A stretch of DNA of 64,000 bases from Flavobacterium sp. ov086 (lineage in GTDB: Bacteria > Bacteroidota > Bacteroidia > Flavobacteriales > Flavobacteriaceae), in assembly GCF_900187965.1 (NCBI RefSeq), contig NZ_FZNL01000008.1:62001-126000 (forward strand), given 5' to 3'. The notes below the pieces were generated by a model that worked only from the letters and a program-made list of their open reading frames with translations, was not told the DNA's origin and made no database searches. A program made the translations under genes and the position numbers. Positions 1 to 10,138 of the stretch are shown piece after piece. Numbering within the stretch: position 1 is the stretch's first letter; each line of letters begins with the position of its first letter.

Positions 1-250
1 CAACTATACTGCTAAATGTCGTTAAAATAGTAAAAAAAACTACTAAAACTATTATATCTTTTTTTACAACTTTTTTATTTAAAAAATATATAAAAGATAC
101 TGCAAGAGCAATCCCAAACAAAACCATTCTAAAAGATAATGGCCCAAGTTCGAGATAACGACCACCACCACCAATTACTAATTCATATAGAATAGGTACA
201 AATAGCAACTTTAAAAAAAACAACAGATCAAAATTTACTTTTTTAAACAT
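1..250 (-). CDS. Wzy-like polysaccharide polymerase, N-terminal part
   Basis: The reading frame opens with ATG at 250 on the minus strand and runs off the left edge, giving 83 residues of a very hydrophobic protein. It has a Lys-rich start, a GGGGRYLELGP loop and then at least two likely membrane segments. A Gly/Arg-rich loop followed by 'LSFRM' is reminiscent of O-antigen polymerase (Wzy) and ligase-type proteins. Such proteins are long multi-spanning inner-membrane enzymes that join flipped repeat units in the periplasm. The start overlaps the end of the preceding glycosyltransferase by 8 bases, so it belongs to the same operon, which has a flippase but no other visible polymerase. The assignment is inferred from hydrophobicity and context; most of the protein is outside the window. 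Confidence 0.5.
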   Translation of the reverse strand, partial: MFKKVNFDLLFFLKLLFVPILYELVIGGGGRYLELGPLSFRMVLFGIALAVSFIYFLNKKVVKKDIIVLVVFFTILTTFSSIV

Positions 251-1091
251 TTAAAATCTTTTTTAAAGTAAATTTATAGTAATTTTTATTTTGAAGTTTT
301 AGTTGTTTTAAGAGCCTAACAATTAATCTCAATTTAAAAACAAAAAAACTTAACAAATTTTCTTTCTTTATAAAGAAACATTCTGCCTCCAACATCTGTC
401 GATATCTCTGAATAGATACACTTTCTTCAAAATTTTCATGAACAGATAAATCTTGATTAATTATCGCATTTAGTAGAAAAATATTGTTTCCGTCTTCAAA
501 TATTTTTCTAAAATACCAATGATCCAACATATCTAAAGTGTACCTATCATTAAATCCATTAATTGACTTAAGATAATCAACCTTTAAAAGTGTGCCTGAA
601 TTAATACCGCTTATTTTAGAGTTAATTATACCTCCAGGATGTTGAAGAGGTCTACAAACACCTCCTACTAACATTTTTGCAGGAGAAATTTGCATATTAT
701 TTGTTAGTGAGATAACTCTGGGAATAATAGCAACCGTTTTATCTTCTAATTGATCTTTTTTTAAAATTTCGATCGCCTCAATATACTTCTTTGAAAAACA
801 GGTATCTTGATCTAATAATAGTAACCATGAGCTTTTTTTGTCTACAGCTAATTTTAGTGCATGATTATATGCTTTACTAAGCCCCGAGTTACTATTATCA
901 TGAAAATATGTGACTTTAAATTTTTTATGAGTAAAACTTTCCTCCTGATATTGTTTCTCTGGACTATTGTCATATACAAACAGTTTAATTTCTTTATCTA
1001 AAGAAATTTCCAATGTTTTAATAGTTCTTGAATCTTCTAAATTTGTCTTATAAAGGACAATAACAATAAATATCTCTTCAACAAACTTCAT
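243..1091 (-). CDS. Family 2 glycosyltransferase (rhamnosyltransferase-like)
   Basis: This 282-residue protein has the GT-A layout of family 2 glycosyltransferases. A nucleotide-binding strand 'FIVIVLYKT' starts near residue 8, 'LFVYDNSP' near 37 is the first acidic motif, and 'NSGLSKAYNHAL' near 67 is the classic N-x-G pattern. 'LLLLDQDT' near 92 is the metal-binding DxD motif; the DQD variant is common in rhamnosyltransferase-type members. It should act at the cytoplasmic face, adding a sugar from a nucleotide donor to the lipid-linked repeat unit. The gene starts one base after the stop of the upstream glycosyltransferase. Family is secure; the sugar transferred cannot be read from sequence. 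Confidence 0.85.
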   Translation of the reverse strand: MKFVEEIFIVIVLYKTNLEDSRTIKTLEISLDKEIKLFVYDNSPEKQYQEESFTHKKFKVTYFHDNSNSGLSKAYNHALKLAVDKKSSWLLLLDQDTCFSKKYIEAIEILKKDQLEDKTVAIIPRVISLTNNMQISPAKMLVGGVCRPLQHPGGIINSKISGINSGTLLKVDYLKSINGFNDRYTLDMLDHWYFRKIFEDGNNIFLLNAIINQDLSVHENFEESVSIQRYRQMLEAECFFIKKENLLSFFVFKLRLIVRLLKQLKLQNKNYYKFTLKKILNV

Positions 1092-1092
1092 A

Positions 1093-2070
1093 TTATTCTA
1101 TCATTCTTTTTAACCAATGCTCAATGCTATAGCTAGACCTAATTTCTGATGGAACTGGAATGTATTCAGATTGAAAAAAAGATTTTTCTAAAACTGGATC
1201 ATTGCGATCAATTATAAAAATATTATTCGGATTATAGAAATCATAGGCTTTAATATCCTGATTTGTTGTAATAATTTTTCTTTGAGCTCCAACTAGTTCT
1301 ATCGTCCTCATTGTTAATCCTGTTTGAAAAGGATGAGCAATATCTAAAACAACTTTTGAATTAAGAATATTCGCGAAATTTGTTGCTGCAGAAATAGGCT
1401 TAAATATCAAAAACCTTTTGTTGTTTTTTAATTGTCCTCCTAAAATACTTTGAATAAAATAACTAAAATAGCCCGTAAATAATATAAATTGAAACTTTAA
1501 ATTATTTTTTCCGCAATATTCTGCTATTTTTTTTATTAAAATCAATCTATCTGAATGATACCATCCTAAATGATAAATATCGTTATTTTGAACATAATCA
1601 TCCTTTTGATTTAAATATTCATTTCTAAAAAACAAAGGATTAAAAGTAAATTTATCATTATTAGTACAGTCTAATCTATCAAAAGAATATACCTTATCAA
1701 AAAGATGTAACTTATCTTCAATATCTTTGATCCTACGCACTGAGTCCCACAAGTACAAAACAAATTTAGCATTGCTATTTAGGTTTTTCAAAAGTTGTAT
1801 TGCACTCTTTGCGAAACATTCTCCTTTTATAATAAAAATTAAATCATAATTTTTATTCGAATTTTCAACTATCCAAGAGCTATGTTTTGCTTTGATCGCT
1901 TCAATTTTCTCCTGTTTTTTGAGTCGAGAATAAAATCGATATAATAATGTATTAGGAGGCGTTTCTGAAAAATAGTCTACCTCATAATTTTGCTTCTTAA
2001 ATTCCTTGACAATAGCATCTTCGTAATCATAAAACCCAATACCAATAAATAAAACTCTTTTTTTAGTCAT
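1093..2070 (-). CDS. Putative GT-B type glycosyltransferase (CgeB-like)
   Basis: The 325-residue product starts with a Rossmann-type strand 'KRVLFIGIGF', then 'YDLIFIIKGE' near residue 75 and 'AKFVLYLWDSV' near 103. A C-terminal half carries 'LNSKVVLDIAHPFQTGLTMRTIE' spaced like the donor-binding domain of CgeB/DUF3880-type glycosyltransferases, where a conserved R-x-x-E helix follows a Gly/Thr turn. No signal peptide or membrane segment is present, so it is probably cytoplasmic and works on the lipid-linked repeat unit. It lies 10 bases after an acyltransferase and 1 base before the family 2 glycosyltransferase, in one operon. The fold assignment is moderately certain; donor and acceptor are unknown. 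Confidence 0.6.
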   Translation of the reverse strand: MTKKRVLFIGIGFYDYEDAIVKEFKKQNYEVDYFSETPPNTLLYRFYSRLKKQEKIEAIKAKHSSWIVENSNKNYDLIFIIKGECFAKSAIQLLKNLNSNAKFVLYLWDSVRRIKDIEDKLHLFDKVYSFDRLDCTNNDKFTFNPLFFRNEYLNQKDDYVQNNDIYHLGWYHSDRLILIKKIAEYCGKNNLKFQFILFTGYFSYFIQSILGGQLKNNKRFLIFKPISAATNFANILNSKVVLDIAHPFQTGLTMRTIELVGAQRKIITTNQDIKAYDFYNPNNIFIIDRNDPVLEKSFFQSEYIPVPSEIRSSYSIEHWLKRMIE

Positions 2071-2080
2071 TATAATATAC

Positions 2081-2680
2081 TTAAGCTACGAAATTTCCTT
2101 TATCATCCGTTTTTCTCCAAGCAGAAGAATCAAAACAATAACGTTTAATTATTTTAGCAGGAGAACCAACTAAAATACAATAGTCTCCAAAAGTCCCAAA
2201 GACAACACTATTTGCTCCTACTACACAATGTTTACCAATCTGCGTACCAGGTAGAATGACCGCATTGTTATAAATTTTACAATCCTCCCCAATGCTTACC
2301 GGATTAACTCTCAGTGACTGTCTTTCAACTGGTAAATTAATATTTTCATATGGATGATCAATATCCGTAATTGTAACATTTGCCGCAATAGCGGTGTTCT
2401 TTCCCAAAAAAATACTTACTGCGCATGTTAAATGTAAATTTTGCTGAATTGTACAATTATCACTTATAACAATATGAGGAGAATACTTTACTCCTTCATA
2501 ACTTGTTACTGCTTCTATTCTAGAATTCGGCTGAACAAAAACATTATCACCAACAGAGATATACTTTGGAGTTATGATCATTGAATTCTTTATAAACACA
2601 TTATTACCTAACTTCCTAAACTTTCCTTTATTATTAAAATACCAAAATCTTCTTACCAAGAAATTAAAAATTCTATCCAT
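2081..2680 (-). CDS. Left-handed beta-helix acyltransferase (WcaF-like)
   Basis: A 199-residue protein built mainly of imperfect hexapeptide repeats ([LIV]-G-x-x-x-x), for example 'ISVGDNVFVQPN', 'IVISDNCTIQQN', 'VSIGEDCKIYNN' and 'TQIGKHCVVGAN'. This marks the left-handed parallel beta-helix of bacterial O-acetyltransferases. 'ITDIDHPYEN' near residue 106 holds the His expected at the acetyl-CoA active site, and 'LVGSPAKIIKRY' near 172 is the usual C-terminal end of the helix. Members form trimers and acetylate a sugar of a surface polysaccharide from acetyl-CoA. Its position between the flippase and a glycosyltransferase fits a repeat-unit O-acetyltransferase. The target sugar is unknown. 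Confidence 0.85.
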   Translation of the reverse strand: MDRIFNFLVRRFWYFNNKGKFRKLGNNVFIKNSMIITPKYISVGDNVFVQPNSRIEAVTSYEGVKYSPHIVISDNCTIQQNLHLTCAVSIFLGKNTAIAANVTITDIDHPYENINLPVERQSLRVNPVSIGEDCKIYNNAVILPGTQIGKHCVVGANSVVFGTFGDYCILVGSPAKIIKRYCFDSSAWRKTDDKGNFVA

Positions 2681-2682
2681 AA

Positions 2683-4116
2683 TTATATCTGGTTTATCTT
2701 TTTATTAAAAAATTTAGTTTTAATAAAATTGAGGTCGATGTTTAAAATTTTAAAACTAAGAGCAACAAACAATAAAGAAATAAAAGTTTTTATAGCGATG
2801 TTAGGCAAAACTTTAAAATCAAATAATGAATCATATATAATTGGTACAATAACCACAAGCAGCATTAATAAAAATTGAGTAATAATATATTTTTTTTTAA
2901 TAACTGTATTATATTGAAAGATAACATTAGAAAACAAAAATGAAACCGCTGAAGCTATTATAGCACCATAACAGCCATAAAAAGGAATAAAAATCAAATT
3001 AAGAACCACTGAAATAATAGCAGAAATTATAGAAACTACTGAAACCATTTTTTGTTTTTTATTAGCTATCATCAAAACATTCAAATATGTATTAATTCCC
3101 GCAATAACAACAGACACAATAAAAAGTGGAACTAATTTATATCCTTCCCTAAAAGCACCTGAAGTTGCAATAATAAAAAATTCTTTACTAAAAATAGAAG
3201 CCCCAAAAGCTCCAATGAAAATTGCTACTAAATAAATTTTGTATAATTTTAAGTTAGTTTCTTGAAAATTTTCATTAAAATACTCTTTAAATAATATGGG
3301 CTCAAATGTTTTATATAGGGCCTGGATTACAATATTTAAAACTGTTGCTAAAGTGATGGCAACAGAAAATATCCCTAGTTGATCTAATGAAATATATCTT
3401 TCCAGAATAACCCTGTCACTCAAAGACACAAATAAAAAAGCCAAACTGCCGGGCAAAATAGGCAATGTAAAATGTAATGCTTCTTTGATCAACTTAAAAT
3501 TTATCCTGAAAATACTATTTTTATAAATCATATAAAAATAGATAAACATAAAAGGAATATTTACAACCAGACGCGCATAATAACTACCTAAAAGACCTTG
3601 ATTGTAAACAACCACTAAAATGTAAACCATCAAAAACTGCAGTAATGTTCTTGAAAGGCTCAACATTAAAAATCCTTTGGCATTTTCTTTGACCCTGTAT
3701 AAAACTAAAGGTATAATAGAAATGACATCAAAGAAGTTATTTAAAATTGCTAATTGAAAATATGGCTTAAATGGAATATTAACATTAAAAAAATCAATTA
3801 GCATTGGAAAAAAAAGCATTTGAAAAAGAATCAAGATACAATTAAAACCAAATATAAACAGAAAGACGCTACCAATAAGTTCTCTTCTGGATTTTTCATC
3901 TTTTGAGCTGTAATAATGACGTAAAACAAAAGTGTTTAATGACAATGTAGCAATTACAAATACAAATGTCATTACTGAATTGGTATAGCTTACTATCCCA
4001 TATTCATCTGCCGAAAGATATTTTGTTAAAATGGGTAATAAAAGAAATGATATAATTCTGGGAACAATTTCTCCTATTGAATAATATATCGTAGTTTTTA
4101 CGAGTTTTTCAGACAT
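2683..4116 (-). CDS. wzx: Polysaccharide repeat-unit flippase (Wzx family)
   Basis: This 477-residue protein has about twelve to fourteen hydrophobic segments spread over the full length. Its N-terminus ('YYSIGEIVPRIISFLLLPILTKYLSADEYGIVSY') is typical of the MOP exporter superfamily, where the first helix ends in a Leu-x-x-x-E-Y-G turn. Wzx proteins move undecaprenyl-diphosphate-linked repeat units from the cytoplasmic to the periplasmic face of the inner membrane, for polymerisation by Wzy. It sits among glycosyltransferases and two bases from the acyltransferase gene, which fits a Wzx/Wzy-dependent pathway. The length matches the family. Substrate specificity cannot be inferred. Confidence 0.9.
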   Translation of the reverse strand: MSEKLVKTTIYYSIGEIVPRIISFLLLPILTKYLSADEYGIVSYTNSVMTFVFVIATLSLNTFVLRHYYSSKDEKSRRELIGSVFLFIFGFNCILILFQMLFFPMLIDFFNVNIPFKPYFQLAILNNFFDVISIIPLVLYRVKENAKGFLMLSLSRTLLQFLMVYILVVVYNQGLLGSYYARLVVNIPFMFIYFYMIYKNSIFRINFKLIKEALHFTLPILPGSLAFLFVSLSDRVILERYISLDQLGIFSVAITLATVLNIVIQALYKTFEPILFKEYFNENFQETNLKLYKIYLVAIFIGAFGASIFSKEFFIIATSGAFREGYKLVPLFIVSVVIAGINTYLNVLMIANKKQKMVSVVSIISAIISVVLNLIFIPFYGCYGAIIASAVSFLFSNVIFQYNTVIKKKYIITQFLLMLLVVIVPIIYDSLFDFKVLPNIAIKTFISLLFVALSFKILNIDLNFIKTKFFNKKINQI

Positions 4117-4157
4117 TCAAAAAATGATTTAAAGCGTATAATAAGCCATTCAATTTA

Positions 4158-5531
4158 TTAACTCAAAGAATTTACAAATTGATTAAACTTATGGGAATCA
4201 AAATTTTTAAAGAACAAATTTTCAGTGTTCTCATCCTCAATAAATTCTTTATCAAACGCTTCTGAGATTTCACCAGCATTATTTATAAGGTTTATATTTG
4301 GCAAATCAAAAACATGTTCGTGTCGCTGATAGGTTTGTTTTTTATATATGAATGCATTTTTTTTCAAATGATAAGCTTCGTAAAGAGCTGTCGATTGTAT
4401 AACTAATATTGCTTTTGAAATTTCCAGCAATTCATAAACACTACTCTCATTTGAATAAACGCTTATATTTTTAAAGTTTTTAAATTGATCTATATAATAT
4501 TGTTTTTCGAAAAACTGATTGGGATGTAATTTAAAATACACTGGGATATCTTTATTAATAGAAGCAAAATCTATTGCCAAATTTTTCAAATTTTCACCAA
4601 ACACATCAGAACTTGCAACCAACAAGCCAGTTGCATTATTTTCTATTTCTTTGAGATCTTGGCTATTGTCTTGACTATTAAAAAAATAAGAATTTCCGAT
4701 TGAAATATTTTTTTGTATTGGAAAATTTAATCCTTTCATCCAAAAATCAGAAAATGAAAAAAAATAAGTAGGTAAATAAATCTGATTCTGTTTATAATCA
4801 ATCAATCTAGAATAGCTGTAAGCTAAATGTGCACTATCAATAATCCCATGTTGCATTTCAATAATTGGAATATTTCTTTTTTTACCAGCCTGAAAAAGTC
4901 CTTTTTGAATACCATTTTGAGTAATAAAAATTGCCTTAGGTTTTTTAATTTTAAAAATTATTGAATAGTAAAAAAAATCAATTTTAAAATCTACAATCAC
5001 CCTATTAATATCCTCATTTGTAAAGGATGAATTTGAAAATTCCTTTTTAATCAGAGAAATTAACTCTGAATAATCTTCATTCTTTTTATAGAATATCTTT
5101 GCAATTCTTCTAAAGATAGATATGGGATTAAATAAGGTGTTTTCGTAAAACCATTTTTCTTTACTTCTTTCAAAACTTTCAAAGGCATAGTAACTTCTTC
5201 GTGGAACTGCGTTTAAGATATCTGCTAAATTTTGATCAAAAGCCTTACTATTTGAAATTTTATTTCTTGAAGCTGTAAAAAATAAAAAATCAACTTTTTT
5301 AGAAAAAAGAAAAGTAATAAAAGACTTAATTTCTTTAAATATTTGCTTCTTAGAAATTACTGCCTGCTCATTTTTTACATTTGATTTATGATTCCATAAC
5401 AAATGATAAAACAATTCAAAACGTATTAAATCCCAATAAAATATACCCTTTGATTCATTACTAAATAAATTGTATTTTTCTTCAAATTCAAAAAAAACAT
5501 TTTGATTAAACTCTTGTTCCTCTTCCTGCAT
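4158..5531 (-). CDS. GT-B glycosyltransferase with sialyltransferase-like HP and S/T motifs
   Basis: The 457-residue protein has no signal peptide. Its N-terminal half (residues 1-200) is rich in Lys and aromatic residues. A Rossmann-like C-terminal half shows 'IIEMQHGII' (about 224-231), 'VYFKLHPNQ' (HP at 336-337) and 'LVIQSTALYEA' (Ser-Thr at 380-381). An HP motif followed by a Ser/Thr pair is the donor-binding signature shared by bacterial sialyltransferase and polysialyltransferase families, KpsS/LipB-type capsule enzymes and CDP-glycerol transferases. The gene is two genes downstream of the KdsC/NeuB/SpsF-like cassette, so a role as transferase of the activated nonulosonic acid is a reasonable inference. 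It could instead be a CDP-polyol or Kdo-type transferase. The motifs are seen; the donor is inferred. Confidence 0.55.
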   Translation of the reverse strand: MQEEEQEFNQNVFFEFEEKYNLFSNESKGIFYWDLIRFELFYHLLWNHKSNVKNEQAVISKKQIFKEIKSFITFLFSKKVDFLFFTASRNKISNSKAFDQNLADILNAVPRRSYYAFESFERSKEKWFYENTLFNPISIFRRIAKIFYKKNEDYSELISLIKKEFSNSSFTNEDINRVIVDFKIDFFYYSIIFKIKKPKAIFITQNGIQKGLFQAGKKRNIPIIEMQHGIIDSAHLAYSYSRLIDYKQNQIYLPTYFFSFSDFWMKGLNFPIQKNISIGNSYFFNSQDNSQDLKEIENNATGLLVASSDVFGENLKNLAIDFASINKDIPVYFKLHPNQFFEKQYYIDQFKNFKNISVYSNESSVYELLEISKAILVIQSTALYEAYHLKKNAFIYKKQTYQRHEHVFDLPNINLINNAGEISEAFDKEFIEDENTENLFFKNFDSHKFNQFVNSLS

Positions 5532-5592
5532 AAATTATATTCTGTGGCTCAAATTTAAAAAGTTATTAAGTTTTACTTTTGAATATCTTACT

Positions 5593-6642
5593 CTACAGAC
5601 CAAGGGCACTTAATTTAATATTTTGGATATAAACATCTGAGTGCTTTGCCTTATACCTATCATGCGAGGAGTAATAACTAACCCATAATTCTCCATCCTT
5701 TATTACCATTCCTGCATAACCACAATCACCTCCGCTAGGATATACAAACAATTTCTTATAGGTATTATCGTCCAAATCATAACTATAAAGAACCACTTTC
5801 ATAGCTTCAGAATCTCGTCCTGTAATTAGCATTTTGTTTTTATAAAAAATAAAATTTGGGCCTCCTAACGATAAGACCGGAATCTTATTAATGATCTGAA
5901 AACTCTTCTTATTAGCCTCGTTTACTATTTTTCCTAAAATTAAATCTCTACTTCTTATAATTGCATAAAACTGACCTTTGTCATCTACACGAATTGTTGT
6001 TTCCCCTCTAAAAGGAAAAGTGTTTTCTATTAAATTCGTACCCTTAAAGTCTAAACCATCTGTACTTTCATACATATCAAACACTGAGCTTCCTGCTGTA
6101 AAAGTGTAGCCAAATGAGTATGCCCTCTCTTTATACCATGTAATTCTCCAAGGCCAGGCCTCGTTTCCAGTGACTTTCGAAGTAATTTTCTTTAAATTAT
6201 CAAGATGAACATTTTCTAACTCTCCAAAATAGGTCCCGTCTAAATATACAGATCTATAATCTGAAAAACTTAAAAGTTCTTCATTATTATATTTAGAACC
6301 ATGGATATATACCATTAACTGATTACCATTTACTGAAAACTTTGGATCTCTTAAATCAATTCCATCTACTTGAAAAGTTTTAACTAATGTCCAATTCTCA
6401 TTATCTAGCCGTGTGTATAAGTTAATAATTCCATCTTTCCCATAAGCATGACTATCAGATTCTCTAAAGATTAAAAACCATCTCTTTTTAAAATATACTA
6501 AATCTGTAAAATTATAAGAAGCATTATCATCATACGGGACTAAAGAATTCACTTTAACACCTTTATTATCAGATGAAATATCTTGTGACGAACAGGAAAT
6601 TGCTGAAATTATAAATAAAATCAGTAGTATTTTTTTTTTCAT
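5593..6642 (-). CDS. Lipoprotein with sialidase-type beta-propeller fold
   Basis: The 349-residue product begins with a lipoprotein signal ('MKKKILLILFIISAISC', Cys at 17), so it should be anchored to a membrane outside the cytoplasm. The mature part is all beta-like. 'YESTDGLDFKG' near residue 187 fits an Asp-box (S-x-D-x-G-x-x-F) and 'YTRLDNENWT' near 76 is a degenerate one. 'FRESDSHAYGKDG' near 58 and 'PFRGETTIRVDDKGQFYAIIRSRD' near 206 hold Arg residues at positions where sialidase-like propellers often bind substrate. It is encoded directly after the nonulosonate cassette and before a sialyltransferase-like gene. It may bind or hydrolyse the finished glycan. A catalytic Tyr/Glu pair could not be confirmed, so enzyme activity is uncertain. 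Confidence 0.55.
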   Translation of the reverse strand: MKKKILLILFIISAISCSSQDISSDNKGVKVNSLVPYDDNASYNFTDLVYFKKRWFLIFRESDSHAYGKDGIINLYTRLDNENWTLVKTFQVDGIDLRDPKFSVNGNQLMVYIHGSKYNNEELLSFSDYRSVYLDGTYFGELENVHLDNLKKITSKVTGNEAWPWRITWYKERAYSFGYTFTAGSSVFDMYESTDGLDFKGTNLIENTFPFRGETTIRVDDKGQFYAIIRSRDLILGKIVNEANKKSFQIINKIPVLSLGGPNFIFYKNKMLITGRDSEAMKVVLYSYDLDDNTYKKLFVYPSGGDCGYAGMVIKDGELWVSYYSSHDRYKAKHSDVYIQNIKLSALGL

Positions 6643-6690
6643 TAGCCTATAGTGTTTTACTTTTATTAGACAAAAATAGAATTTAAAACC

Positions 6691-8247
<1,557 letters not shown>

Positions 8248-8251
<4 letters not shown>

Positions 8252-9015
8252 TTTGAATATTTTTTTATGTTATTAATCATTTTAACTTTATACTCTTCGT
8301 TAGAATCTATAAAATCAACTAAAAAACTAATGTTATCCTGATTTCCTAATGTGCTCTTAAAAAGTGATGCTAAATTATCAAAATCTTCTTTATCATCTAA
8401 TGTTAATCTTATATCTTCTCTAGAATAAACTTCAGAGGGGCTTTTTAATAATTTTATATTGAAAATTTGGGGATTCATATATATAAAATTTGTTACATGC
8501 TCTTGGTAAATTGAGTCATTCTGAAGATCAGCAGCTTTTAGCAAAGCACGCACAGATACTATTTCTGCAAATAATCCAATATGGGTTTTGATAACAGGAA
8601 TTCCCAAATAATTACAGTAACTTATATAATCCCAGTTTGTATCATCTAGCTCTCCTATTAATGAGCTAATTGAATTCATATTTAAAAAAGGATTATCAGA
8701 ACAAATACGCAACAAATGAGTAAACTTTTCATTTACACCAACATCAATAAATCGACTCAATACATTTTCTTCACTTCCTTGATAGAAAGCAATCCCATGT
8801 TTTAAGGCGATCTCAGATAAAACATTATCTTTACTATTGATTGAGCTGGCTAGAATAATTTGATAGTTACAAAATTTTAATTTTAACTTTTCAATTGATA
8901 TGTCTAATATCGATTTACCATCACAAAAGTCCATTAGAATTTTATTTGGAAGTCTACTAGAGCCAGTTCTTGCTTGTATGACTATCCCTATCGAAATCTC
9001 ATTTTTTTTAATCAT
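8248..9015 (-). CDS. SpsF-like cytidylyltransferase (probable CMP-nonulosonate synthetase)
   Basis: The 255-residue protein begins with 'IGIVIQARTGSSRLPNKIL' from residue 9, the nucleotide-binding loop of the NeuA/KdsB/SpsF cytidylyltransferase fold. 'LLRICSDNPFLN' near residue 107 carries the metal-ligand Asp, and 'LTLDDKEDFDNL' near 212 is a second acidic motif. Such enzymes use CTP to activate an acidic sugar as its CMP ester in the cytoplasm. It overlaps neuB by 4 bases and is the first gene of the three-gene cassette, supporting CMP-nonulosonate formation. It resembles SpsF, known from the Bacillus spore coat, more than classical NeuA. The exact sugar is unknown. Confidence 0.75.
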
Positions 9016-9064
9016 TTTTAATCATTTAAACTTAAATCATTCTAAAACAATAGGCCTAATAAAT

Positions 9065-10129
9065 CTAAAGATTATTCAAAATCTTTTTGAAAATTAAAAA
9101 CAAAACCGTCAAAAATCCCGCAAGAAATCCTCCAAGAATTATGCCTTTTATTTTTCCAAAACGTTCTTTAAATAATGGTAAAATAGGTCGATCCACAACT
9201 TGTATTAATGGTGTTTCTCTTCTTAAAGTGACCTTTGCCATTTCAGTCTGCTTTACAAGCTCTGTTAATATGGCAGTATTTGCTTGGACATCTACTTGTC
9301 TTCGTGCTGATGGGGCTCTTCTTATGTTTAATGCAGGATTTAGATTAAAAGTATTGTCATTCGCTACAGCTACACCAGTAATAGCACCATTAAGCTCTCC
9401 TCTAATAGAATCTGTCTGACGCTCCAATATATCCATATTCATTCGGGCTTTTTTACTTTTAGTGTCCACATAAAATTTACCTACTTGTTTAGCAAGTGCT
9501 TCACAAAAATATTTTGCAAATAATTCATTTGTAGAAGACACCTCTACCGTTGTGATAGCAACTTTCTTGTCCTTTTGACCTACTTCTAACCCACCTTTGG
9601 ATAGTTTTTCATAAATAGATCCTAAGATACTATCATGAACTCTGGTAAAACCTTGACGTTGCTTATTTGGCAAAAACTGAATGTTTTTAAGTTTAGGACT
9701 TTCATCCCATCGTTTTCTCCATTCATTATTTTGAATAAACATTTCGGCCAACGAAATTTCTTTTCCATTTACTATCACAGGTGTTAGCAACGTTTGCTCA
9801 ACCATAGATCTTGACTTAAAAAGTTCTGTCAAATTAGAGCCTGTAAAAATTCCTCCTGCATTACCGCCTAAATCCAGACCTAATGACCCCACCAAACCTA
9901 AAGCTCCACCTAGACCTCCTCCTGATTGATCATCTTCTAAAGCGAAAGATAAAGTTGCAGTATAAACTGGTTTTTTAATAAACGAGTATGTTAGCCCTAA
10001 AACTGAACCAATAATACCCGCCAAAACAATTATTCTCCATCTCGAAAGCAAGTAAATGCACCATTTTTTGGTCATTACTAACAAATCTTTTAACGAAATT
10101 TCTTCATTTACAATAGGTGTACTTTCCAT
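9065..10129 (-). CDS. wzz: Wzz-type chain-length determinant / polysaccharide co-polymerase
   Basis: The 354-residue protein has a membrane segment near residues 33-52 ('IIVLAGIIGSVLGLTYSF'). A long periplasmic region follows with a Gly-rich stretch 'SGGGLGGALGLVGSLGLDLGG', then a helical region, and a second membrane segment at the C-terminus preceded by the Pro-rich 'RPILPLFKERFGK'. This is the Wzz layout without a kinase domain. Such proteins set glycan chain length with Wzy. The frame could extend one codon further to a TTG at 10132, but ATG at 10129 is the plausible start. It lies 9 bases downstream of the long SLBB export protein, forming a second export pair in the locus. Confidence 0.85.
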   Translation of the reverse strand: MESTPIVNEEISLKDLLVMTKKWCIYLLSRWRIIVLAGIIGSVLGLTYSFIKKPVYTATLSFALEDDQSGGGLGGALGLVGSLGLDLGGNAGGIFTGSNLTELFKSRSMVEQTLLTPVIVNGKEISLAEMFIQNNEWRKRWDESPKLKNIQFLPNKQRQGFTRVHDSILGSIYEKLSKGGLEVGQKDKKVAITTVEVSSTNELFAKYFCEALAKQVGKFYVDTKSKKARMNMDILERQTDSIRGELNGAITGVAVANDNTFNLNPALNIRRAPSARRQVDVQANTAILTELVKQTEMAKVTLRRETPLIQVVDRPILPLFKERFGKIKGIILGGFLAGFLTVLFLIFKKILNNL

Positions 10130-10138
10130 CAAAATAAT

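Noticed and set aside
9087..9419. 110-residue open frame antisense to wzz
   Set aside because: Antisense shadow inside a supported gene, with no homology features.
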